Source of the DNA: an uncultured Propionibacteriaceae bacterium
GTDB taxonomy: Bacteria; Actinomycetota; Actinomycetes; Propionibacteriales; Propionibacteriaceae
Assembly: GCA_945875065.1 (NCBI GenBank)
Contig: CAMCJC010000134.1
Location: 1 to 6,955 of the forward strand
Direction: 5' to 3'
Length of the DNA: 6,955 nt
Below, one piece after another: positions 1-5,108 of the stretch (the first letter of the stretch is position 1; the number at the start of each line of letters is the position of its first letter). A program made the translations under genes and the position numbers. The notes under the pieces were generated by a model. It was not told the DNA's origin. It worked only from the letters and a program-made list of their open reading frames with translations, and ran no database searches.

Positions 1-75
1 CCTGAACCCGCCCGTAGCCAAACGCACCCCCGTTCACCCAAAACGGCGATTCGTGCCCGCTAAGAGGGCTGCCGG
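1..75 (-). repeat. Intergenic repeat, left copy (inverted relative to the two right copies)
   Basis: Read on the minus strand, this stretch matches the repeats at 6672-6779 and 6850-6955. Bases 33-52 are the reverse complement of a 20-bp core that is identical at 6696-6715 and 6872-6891. Similarity continues outward through a G-run and a TGGCTA block to about base 12, after which the left copy diverges or leaves the window. Next to the core is a small hairpin: GCCC at 55-58 pairs with GGGC at 66-69 around a 7-base loop. Both right copies carry the equivalent hairpin in the same place. The plus strand is also open from base 1 to a TAA at 61-63, but nothing shows that this is translated. The role is unknown; I infer a dispersed, structured intergenic element. 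Confidence 0.75.
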
Positions 76-91
76 CTGTTCGCTGAGCCGT

Positions 92-103
92 TACCCTGGA
101 GAC
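92..103 (+). promoter_or_regulatory. Candidate -10 element of a leaderless PAC2-family mRNA
   Basis: TACCCT at 92-97 fits the actinobacterial -10 pattern TAnnnT and lies exactly six bases before the ATG at 104. Transcription would therefore start at or near the A of the start codon. The GGAG at 98-101 is only two bases from the ATG, too close to act as a normal ribosome binding site, which favours a leaderless transcript. No good -35 is visible. A 5-bp hairpin (CGGCT 73-77 with AGCCG 86-90) lies just upstream and could belong to the end of an upstream transcript. Confidence 0.45.
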
Positions 104-1009
104 ATGGAACGGTTTGCCATCGACGAGGAGATGTGGGCCCCCTTCGCGGGGAGCAACCCCGTCGTGTTCACGTTCTTCGACGGATACTTGGACGCCGGCC
201 GGGTCGGCGCGACCCTCGTCGAGTCACTCATCAAGTTCTGCCCCTCCGAGCTGCTGGGCACGTTCGACTGGGACGAGGTCCACGACTACCGGGCCCGCCG
301 CCCGATGATGCTGTTCGACACCGACCACTGGGTCTCGGTCGAGGAGCCGACGGCGAAGCTGCACGTCGCGCGTGACGGCCGGGGTACCCCGTTCCTGGTC
401 CTCCGCGCGCCCGAGCCCGACCAGCGGTGGCGCGCCGTGGTCGACAACTTCGAGGAGCTGTTCCGGCGGCTCGGGGTGTCGCTGGTGGTCACGGCTCACG
501 GGTTTCCGATGACGCTGCCGCACACCCGTCCGACGCCGCTGGCGCTGTACTCCAACGACGAGTCGCTGCGAATCCCGAACCCGAGGTGGGTGGACCGGCT
601 GGAGATCCCGGGCTCTTTCGCCGCGTACCTCGACCTGCACCTCGGACAGGCCGGCTTCCGCACCCTTGGGATCGGGGCGCACGTGCCGCACTACCTGGCG
701 GTGACCAGTTTCGGGCAGGCGGCCGCGACGGTGCTACACCAACTGGACACGTCAACGGGCCTGCTGCTGCCGACGAACCAGCTCGACCTCGACGCCGAGG
801 CCAACCTGATGGCGATCGACTCCGACACCGCGGGCGACGAGACCGCCGCCGAGCTGCTCGCCCAGCTGGAGGAGCAGTACGACCGCTACGCCGAGGCCGC
901 CAGCGAGGTCCTGCCCACCGGCGACGAGATCGCGGCGGCCGTCGAGAGCTTCCTCGCCGAGCGTCGCAACCAGCCGCCCGGCGATCAGTGGTCGCCCCCG
1001 TCGAGCTGA
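104..1009 (+). CDS. PAC2 family protein (proteasome assembly chaperone-like fold)
   Basis: This predicts a 301-residue soluble protein that I recognise as an actinobacterial PAC2-family member by overall pattern. It has an N-terminal beta strand followed by FFDGYLDAG (residues 24-32), a central segment with VVTAHGFPM (128-136), and GIGAHVPHYLA (189-199), typical of the family. A charged helical region follows (LLAQLEEQYD, 251-260), then a proline-rich tail. The family is named after a eukaryotic 20S proteasome assembly chaperone; the function of the bacterial members is not settled, so a proteasome role is not claimed. There is no signal peptide or membrane segment. The ATG at 104 is preferred over an in-frame GTG at 53, because 53 lies inside the intergenic repeat and would add 17 residues unlike the family. 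The gene overlaps the convergent MoaB-like gene by 25 bp. Confidence 0.87.
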   Translation: MERFAIDEEMWAPFAGSNPVVFTFFDGYLDAGRVGATLVESLIKFCPSELLGTFDWDEVHDYRARRPMMLFDTDHWVSVEEPTAKLHVARDGRGTPFLVLRAPEPDQRWRAVVDNFEELFRRLGVSLVVTAHGFPMTLPHTRPTPLALYSNDESLRIPNPRWVDRLEIPGSFAAYLDLHLGQAGFRTLGIGAHVPHYLAVTSFGQAAATVLHQLDTSTGLLLPTNQLDLDAEANLMAIDSDTAGDETAAELLAQLEEQYDRYAEAASEVLPTGDEIAAAVESFLAERRNQPPGDQWSPPSS

Positions 1010-1012
1010 TCG
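982..1012. terminator. Palindrome over the PAC2/MoaB convergent stops, possible bidirectional terminator
   Basis: CGATCAG at 982-988 and CTGATCG at 1006-1012 form a perfect 7-bp inverted repeat with a 17-base loop. The right arm contains the TGA of the PAC2 gene (1007-1009), and the left arm contains, on the other strand, the TGA of the MoaB-like gene (985-987). A second, shorter hairpin (GTCGA 1000-1004 with TCGAC 1010-1014) overlaps the PAC2 stop. There is no U-tract on either side, so a terminator role is an inference from the convergent arrangement. Confidence 0.4.
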
Positions 1013-1467
1013 ACTAGGTGAACCAGCAGCGACCCGGCGACGGTTAGGACGTCGCGGGCACCCCCCGTCGATCCCGGCGCGTTGATGACGACGGCGCGGA
1101 CACCGCCGCAGGTCGCGACGCCGGCGAGACCGCGCGAGAGCAGGGCGCGCGGGGTGTGCTCGGCGCCGAGGCGGCGGGTGGCCTCCATGATGCCGGGAAG
1201 CTCGTAGTCCAGAAGGTCGCGCGTAGCTTCGACGGTGACGTCCCGAGGGGCGACGCCGGTGCCTCCCGTGGTGACGACGACGCGGGCGCCGGCGGCGATC
1301 GCGGCCTGGATGGCACCGGTGATGGCCGGCACCTCGTCGGGCACGGTGACGGGCTCCTCGACCTCGAACCCCTGGTTGACAAGGGCGTCGACTATGAGGG
1401 GGCCGGAGCGGTCGGCGTAGGTTTCTGAAAAGACCCGGTCGGAGCAGGTGATGACGGCGGCACGCAT
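985..1467 (-). CDS. moaB: MoaB/MogA family molybdopterin adenylyltransferase-like protein
   Basis: This is a 160-residue cytoplasmic protein of the MoaB/MogA (MPT-binding) family. MogA-type members activate molybdopterin with ATP to give adenylyl-molybdopterin before molybdenum insertion. Visible motifs are TCSDR near residues 7-11, DRSG at 19-22, the GGTG of the nucleotide/MPT-binding loop at 68-71 followed by RD at 75-76, and the C-terminal PGSTGGARD at 131-139. Length and motif order fit a stand-alone domain, not a fusion to MoeA. The ATG at 1467 begins the conserved MRAAVIT strand; an upstream TTG at 1506 would add 13 unlike residues and is rejected. No other molybdenum cofactor gene is in the window. 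Some family members lack proven adenylylation activity, so MoaB versus MogA is left open. Confidence 0.88.
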   Translation of the reverse strand: MRAAVITCSDRVFSETYADRSGPLIVDALVNQGFEVEEPVTVPDEVPAITGAIQAAIAAGARVVVTTGGTGVAPRDVTVEATRDLLDYELPGIMEATRRLGAEHTPRALLSRGLAGVATCGGVRAVVINAPGSTGGARDVLTVAGSLLVHLVDQLDGGDH

Positions 1468-1479
1468 GGGGTGATCCTG
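1468..1479 (-). promoter_or_regulatory. Candidate -10 (or alternative Shine-Dalgarno) of the moaB-like gene
   Basis: On the minus strand CAGGAT (1474-1479) is one base away from the TAGGAT-type actinobacterial -10 and sits six bases before the ATG, the same spacing as at the PAC2 and ilvE starts. The same bases contain AGGA seven bases before the ATG, so they could instead be a ribosome binding site. The sequence alone does not decide between these. Confidence 0.35.
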
Positions 1480-1510
1480 CCACGACTGCCCATAGCGGAA
1501 AGGCAAGTGG

Positions 1511-1537
1511 TTGAAGACTGCGCGAGGGGTCTAGGGT
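1511..1537 (+). promoter_or_regulatory. Candidate promoter of the PRPP synthetase gene
   Basis: TAGGGT at 1532-1537 is a good actinobacterial -10. TTGAAG at 1511-1516 is a plausible -35, with a 15-base spacer that is slightly short. Transcription would start near 1544, giving a leader of about 32 bases that includes the Shine-Dalgarno site. The element lies in the 108-bp divergent region shared with the MoaB-like gene. Confidence 0.45.
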
Positions 1538-1563
1538 TGGTTGTGGATTGACGTCGACGACAC

Positions 1564-1570
1564 GAGGAGA
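1564..1570 (+). promoter_or_regulatory. Shine-Dalgarno site fixing the GTG start at 1576
   Basis: GAGGAGA sits five bases before the GTG at 1576. This is the strongest ribosome binding signal in the area and supports GTG as the real start. Confidence 0.7.
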
Positions 1571-1575
1571 ACCTT

Positions 1576-2559
1576 GTGAAGGGCATCGCTGTTTTCTCCG
1601 GTTCCGCGCATCCGGCGCTGGCCGACGAGATCTGTGGCCACCTCGACATCCCCCGGTCCTACGCGCGAATATCGCGCTTCAGCAATGACTGTCTCCAAGC
1701 CCAGCTGTTCGCGAACTGCAGGCAGCGCGACGTCTACATCGTCCAACCGCTCGTGCCGCCGACTCAGGAGCATCTGATGGAGCTGCTCCTGATGATCGAC
1801 GCGGCGCGGGGCGCGTCGGCAGGGCAGATTACCGCCGTGATCCCGCACTACGCGTACGCTCGGTCGGACAAGAAGGACGCTTCGCGGATCTCGATCGGCG
1901 GGCGGCTCGTCGCGGATCTGCTCGTCACGGCCGGGGCGCACCGGGTGTTGACGATGGCGCTGCACGCGCCCCAGGTCCACGGGTTCTTCTCGGTTCCGGT
2001 CGATCACCTGACGGCGCTCGGCGTGATCGCGGAGCACTACCGGCGTCGCGACCTGACGAACCACGTCGTCATCTCGCCGGATCTTGGTAACGCCAAGCAG
2101 GCGACGCTGCTCGCGCGGATGCTGGGGCTGCCCGTCGCCGCGGGCAACAAGCAGCGGCTGGCGGACGACAAGGTCGTGATCTCGTCGATCGTCGGCGATG
2201 TCGCCGGCAAGAAGGCGATCGTCCTCGACGACGAGATTGCTACGGGCGGGTCGATCGTCGAGATCGTGACGAAGCTGGCTGAGGAGGGGTGCCTGGAGGC
2301 GTCGGTGGCTTGCACGCACGGGCTATTCACCGGCAAGGCGGTGGAGAAGCTGACTACGGCGCCACACATCGCGGAGGTCGTCTCGACGAACACGGTGCCG
2401 GCACCGGAGAACTTCCCGGGCTTGAAGGTGCTGAGCGTGGCGTCGCTGTTCGCGGAGGCGATCGCGCGGATCCACGGCGGACGGTCGGTATCGAAGCTGT
2501 TCAACGAGGTCGACCCGGCGTACGCGCCCCCTCCGCCGCAGCCCGAGGGCCTGTTCTAG
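1576..2559 (+). CDS. prs: Ribose-phosphate pyrophosphokinase (PRPP synthetase), divergent type
   Basis: The 327-residue protein matches PRPP synthetases, which convert ribose 5-phosphate and ATP to PRPP and AMP for nucleotide, histidine, tryptophan and NAD synthesis. Visible are the N-terminal FSGSAHP (7-13), MELLLMIDA (68-76), an adenine-site YARSDKKD (94-101), LHAPQVHGFF (129-138) with the catalytic His at 130, SPD at 167-169, the flexible-loop residues K192 and R194, and the PRPP/ribose-phosphate loop LDDEIATGGS (217-226). Variants from the classical enzyme are YARSDKKD for YARQDRK, MALH where DLH is usual, NKQR for DKRR (the Lys and second Arg are kept), and DDEIATGG for DDIIDTAGT. A subgroup with the SDKKD and DDEIATGG signatures is, to my recollection, known in several phyla. 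It may be a second Prs or the only one; this cannot be judged here. The C-terminal PPPPQPEG tail is not part of the fold. Confidence 0.86.
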   Translation: MKGIAVFSGSAHPALADEICGHLDIPRSYARISRFSNDCLQAQLFANCRQRDVYIVQPLVPPTQEHLMELLLMIDAARGASAGQITAVIPHYAYARSDKKDASRISIGGRLVADLLVTAGAHRVLTMALHAPQVHGFFSVPVDHLTALGVIAEHYRRRDLTNHVVISPDLGNAKQATLLARMLGLPVAAGNKQRLADDKVVISSIVGDVAGKKAIVLDDEIATGGSIVEIVTKLAEEGCLEASVACTHGLFTGKAVEKLTTAPHIAEVVSTNTVPAPENFPGLKVLSVASLFAEAIARIHGGRSVSKLFNEVDPAYAPPPPQPEGLF

Positions 2560-2583
2560 GGCATGACTTTCGAGACAGGGTCG

Positions 2584-3951
2584 TCACAGGTCGCGCTGAA
2601 ACTGCTCCTCGGGGGCCGCGTGTGACGCGTTTCCCGGTGGCCTTTGGGGCTCCCGGTGGCGGAGCCGACGCACGACCTCCGGCCACGTCGGCACGACGAC
2701 TCCGTGCGCGCGCATCTTGCGGCGCAGCTTGGTGCGAGTTATGAACAATCCGGCGATTCCCGTCGCGAAAAATGGGAACTGAAGGGCCATGGCGAGGTCG
2801 AGCTGCGCGGGGGTGTAGTGGCCGTCGGGCGCGAGCCAAGCAAGGAGAGCGCCGATGGCTAGGAGACAGACGGTCGCACCGGTGAATGAGCCGGCGATGA
2901 CGAGGCCGTTCGCCGCGCCGAGGCGGTGGGGTGGCAGGAGGGTGCGGGGGAAGTCGAAGCCGATGCCGGTGCCCGGGCCAGCGGCTGCGAGCGCCAAGGT
3001 GAGCACGACGAGCAGCCACCATGGGGCTGGACCGGGCCAGATCAGGGCGAGGGTCCAAGAGGCCGCGCTGGCGATGATGACGGTGAGGGCGAGGTTGCTG
3101 CGTCTGAGGGGGTGACGGGCGGTCAGCCACCCCATGACCGGTGCGACACCCATCGACCCGAAAACGGTGAGGCTGAACAGGAACGCTGCTTCGGCTTGGG
3201 TACGGCCCTGCGACTGCACCAGCCACGGGATGCCCCAGATCATCGCGAACACGTTGACGCTGAAGCCGGATGTGAGGTGGATCCAAAAACCGAGGCGGGT
3301 CGCGGGGTGGCGCCAGGCCTCGATTACGCCTCGGGGGAGGTCGCGGATGTGCTCGCCCTGGGGCTTGGCCCGGGCCTGGCCCACGGGCACATCGTGGACG
3401 AGGAACACCGTCGCGACTAGGGCTGCGACTGACAATCCGGCGGCGGTCAGGAATGTCGCGGCCCAGCCGTGGAGTTCGAACAGGGGAAGCAGGAGGGCGA
3501 CGGACCACACCTGGCCGAACTGTCCCAGCAGCCCGGTGAGCTGGCTGAGGATCGGCACGCGGCCGGGGGAGAACCAGACCGGGACGAGGCGGAGGACGGA
3601 GCCGAACATGCAGGCATCGCCGATGCCGACGAACACGCGCGCGGCAAGGGCTAAGGCGAACGTGTCGGTGAAGGCCATGGCGGTCTGGGCGCCGGCCATG
3701 ACAACGGAGCCGACGAGGAGCATCGCGCGGGAGCCGTAGCGGTCGATCAGGACGCCGACTGGAGCCTGAGCCAGTGCGTAGACGGCCAGTTGCACCATGA
3801 CGAACGTCGAGATGGCGCTGACGGAGGTGTGGAAGTGCTCCGCCGACGCGATACCGAGGGACCCGAGCGAGGTCCGGTGCATGATCGCGACGGCGTATGC
3901 GAAAACCCCGACCACCCAGATCGTCCAAGCCACGCGGCTGTCCTGCCCCAC
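2584..3951 (-). CDS. MFS transporter, 12 transmembrane helices, substrate unknown
   Basis: The 455-residue integral membrane protein belongs to the major facilitator superfamily. It has two six-helix halves; the first helix follows a short N-terminus (about residues 8-26). The classical motif A is clear in the loop between helices 2 and 3 (GVLIDRYGSR, 66-75). A hydrophilic central loop spans about 186-215. The second half contains a glycine-rich stretch, AAAGPGTGIGFDFPR (322-336), like those in proteins often annotated as nitrate/nitrite-type MFS (COG2223), but I cannot assign a substrate. A basic cytoplasmic tail of about 50 residues follows the last helix. The start is GTG with AGGAGGG (3957-3963) five bases upstream. 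It lies 90 bp downstream of the secreted peptidase-like gene on the same strand and converges on the PRPP synthetase gene with a 24-bp gap. A TAGGCT hexamer (minus strand, 3980-3985) could be its own -10, but no matching -35 is seen. Confidence 0.9.
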   Translation of the reverse strand: MGQDSRVAWTIWVVGVFAYAVAIMHRTSLGSLGIASAEHFHTSVSAISTFVMVQLAVYALAQAPVGVLIDRYGSRAMLLVGSVVMAGAQTAMAFTDTFALALAARVFVGIGDACMFGSVLRLVPVWFSPGRVPILSQLTGLLGQFGQVWSVALLLPLFELHGWAATFLTAAGLSVAALVATVFLVHDVPVGQARAKPQGEHIRDLPRGVIEAWRHPATRLGFWIHLTSGFSVNVFAMIWGIPWLVQSQGRTQAEAAFLFSLTVFGSMGVAPVMGWLTARHPLRRSNLALTVIIASAASWTLALIWPGPAPWWLLVVLTLALAAAGPGTGIGFDFPRTLLPPHRLGAANGLVIAGSFTGATVCLLAIGALLAWLAPDGHYTPAQLDLAMALQFPFFATGIAGLFITRTKLRRKMRAHGVVVPTWPEVVRRLRHREPQRPPGNASHAAPEEQFQRDL

Positions 3952-3956
3952 CGCGA

Positions 3957-3963
3957 CCCTCCT
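3957..3963 (-). promoter_or_regulatory. Shine-Dalgarno site of the MFS gene
   Basis: On the minus strand AGGAGGG lies five bases before the GTG at 3951. It is a near-perfect match to the 16S rRNA tail and supports the GTG start. Confidence 0.75.
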
Positions 3964-4019
3964 GTATTCAACTGGGTCAAGCCTACCGATAGCCGGTGGA
4001 TTCGAGGGGTTCTTGGTCA

Positions 4020-4053
4020 GTCGCCGAGCGGCGACGTTGCCTCAGTCGCCGCT
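4020..4053 (-). terminator. Stem-loops over the stop of the secreted HExxH gene, possible terminator
   Basis: A perfect 9-bp inverted repeat (AGCGGCGAC at 4027-4035 with GTCGCCGCT at 4045-4053) encloses the TGA at 4042-4044. A second perfect 6-bp stem (GTCGCC 4020-4025 with GGCGAC 4030-4035, loop 4026-4029) shares the 4030-4035 arm, so only one can form at a time. There is no run of T after either stem, as is common in high-GC genomes. It could reduce read-through into the MFS gene or protect the mRNA end. Confidence 0.45.
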
Positions 4054-4884
4054 TAGGGCCCGGACCCAGGCGGGGATGCTGGGGGAGGGGGAGGCCGATG
4101 CGGAGGCGGCGATGTCATCGGCGGTGACGTCGCACTTGGCCTTGGTGCCGGGGGCGGGGCCGAACTCGCGGCCGGCGAAGACGTTCTTCTTGACCCAGGC
4201 GTAGTAGTCGTTGAACTTGCCGGTGTCGTAGGGGTTGTCGGCGGCGCAGCGGGCGACGTAGTAGCCGACGACCTCCGCCAGCGTCTCGGTGTCCTTGGTG
4301 CCCGCGTAGGAGGTGAACTGGCCCTGCTTCTTCGCTAGGGACTGGAACTGCGTCCAGTAGGCAGGGTTGCCGAAGCGGTCGGCGTTCCAGGCGTGGGTGA
4401 ACTCGTGGATGATCAGCCTCGACAGGCGGCCCGGGTCGTTGTTGCCGAGCACCTCGCTCCATTTGCCGAAGTCCATCGTCACGTAGCCGGACTTCGTCAG
4501 GCCCCAGTCGCCCCATGCGTAACCGCTGATCGGGGCCGCGTTGATGCCGATGTTGCCGGAGTTACGCTGCTGAATGGTGGCCATGAACTCGGTGCAGCTG
4601 ACCGCATCGAGCGATTCCCACAGGATTTGGATCTGCTTGCGGTTCGCGTCGCTCCAGCCGGAACCGGCGAGCTTGACGGAGAAGTTGGTCTCGATCTGCT
4701 TCTGGATCTCGGACAAGGACGCGTCCTTGCCGGGCCAGGGATGCGTGACGGGGCACGGGGCGTGGACGCCGACGATCGACGGCCCGACGGCCAGCTTCTC
4801 CTCGTCGGCCTTGGCGCCGGACGCTGCGACGATGCCTGCGATAGCGACGACGGCCGCCACCAACCACAACGCGAACTTACGCAT
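4042..4884 (-). CDS. Secreted HExxH protein, candidate zinc metallopeptidase
   Basis: The 280-residue protein has a clear Sec-type signal peptide: basic MRK, a hydrophobic core at about 4-21, and a likely cleavage after AKA (24-26). The mature part contains HEFTH at 160-164, the zinc-binding HExxH motif of metallopeptidases. About 35 residues on, SYAGTKDTETLAEVVGYYVAR (192-212) places E200 and E204 where gluzincins, including anthrax-lethal-factor-like peptidases, carry their third zinc ligand; E200 is my best guess. Four cysteines (44, 97, 213, 251) would allow two disulfides, as suits an exported protein. The C-terminus is Ser/Ala/Pro rich (about 259-272) and has no membrane anchor or sortase signal. 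The start is ATG with GGAG four bases upstream. I do not recognise a named family; the peptidase activity is inferred from the motif only. The gene is transcribed away from ilvE and toward the MFS gene. Confidence 0.9.
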   Translation of the reverse strand: MRKFALWLVAAVVAIAGIVAASGAKADEEKLAVGPSIVGVHAPCPVTHPWPGKDASLSEIQKQIETNFSVKLAGSGWSDANRKQIQILWESLDAVSCTEFMATIQQRNSGNIGINAAPISGYAWGDWGLTKSGYVTMDFGKWSEVLGNNDPGRLSRLIIHEFTHAWNADRFGNPAYWTQFQSLAKKQGQFTSYAGTKDTETLAEVVGYYVARCAADNPYDTGKFNDYYAWVKKNVFAGREFGPAPGTKAKCDVTADDIAASASASPSPSIPAWVRALSGD

Positions 4885-4892
4885 CCTTCTCC
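4885..4892 (-). promoter_or_regulatory. Shine-Dalgarno site of the secreted HExxH gene
   Basis: GGAGAAGG on the minus strand runs right up to the ATG at 4884, with the GGAG portion four bases away. Spacing is tight but acceptable, and no better in-frame start exists upstream. Confidence 0.55.
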
Positions 4893-4912
4893 ATTCGGTT
4901 AACCAACGACCA

Positions 4913-4942
4913 AAAGTCTCTCAGGATTCTCAGGAATGTCAA
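4913..4942 (-). promoter_or_regulatory. Candidate promoter of the secreted HExxH gene with tandem repeats in the spacer
   Basis: On the minus strand there is a perfect TTGACA (4937-4942). The -10 at the right distance is weak: AGACTT after 17 bases or GACTTT after 18. The spacer is filled by two adjacent 9-bp direct repeats, TTCCTGAGA (4928-4936) and ATCCTGAGA (4919-4927), matching at 8 of 9 positions. A perfect -35, a poor -10 and repeats between them suggest a regulated promoter, but no regulator is identified. Confidence 0.45.
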
Positions 4943-5029
4943 CTTGACGGCCGACGAGACCCCTAGTCACGCCGCGCTGTGGTTTGAACGGACGACATCA
5001 TTGCACGGTTTGCGTCCTCGAAGGTGCCG

Positions 5030-5077
5030 GTCGTCGGTGAGACGAGGCGTCGGGGCCGTGTGTTGAGAACCGACGAC
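5030..5077. promoter_or_regulatory. Inverted repeat upstream of ilvE, operator-like
   Basis: GTCGTCGGT at 5030-5038 and ACCGACGAC at 5069-5077 are perfect 9-bp inverted repeats separated by 30 bases. A nested GACG/CGTC hairpin occurs at 5041-5051. The right arm falls about 20 bases upstream of the ilvE -10, over the expected -35 position, where no consensus -35 is seen. A regulator site is an inference; a chance match in GC-rich DNA is possible. Confidence 0.3.
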
Positions 5078-5096
5078 GTCGCGACCTGACCAGGAC

Positions 5097-5108
5097 TACT
5101 CTCACCCC
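5097..5108 (+). promoter_or_regulatory. Candidate -10 element of a leaderless ilvE mRNA
   Basis: TACTCT at 5097-5102 fits TAnnnT and lies exactly six bases before the ATG at 5109. The intervening CACCCC has no Shine-Dalgarno character, so a leaderless transcript starting at the ATG is the simplest reading. Confidence 0.5.

Noticed and set aside
53..103. Upstream GTG start extending the PAC2-family protein by 17 residues
   Set aside because: It lies inside the intergenic repeat, lacks a ribosome binding site and encodes sequence unlike the family.
1531..2319. 262-codon minus-strand reading frame opposite prs
   Set aside because: It is antisense to a well-supported PRPP synthetase and Arg/Asp rich without any motif.
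2550..2579. Hairpin CCTGT/ACAGG between prs and the MFS gene as a terminator
   Set aside because: The stem is only five bases with a 20-base loop and no U-tract, no better than chance in this composition.
2501..3928. Long alternative minus-strand reading frame overlapping the MFS gene
   Set aside because: It encodes an Arg/Pro/His-rich sequence with no family pattern and lies in another frame of a clear MFS gene; such frames are common in GC-rich DNA.
4944..4972. Plus-strand promoter starting at TTGACG toward ilvE
   Set aside because: No usable -10 lies at the right distance, and it would leave a leader of more than 130 bases while a better -10 sits directly at the ATG.
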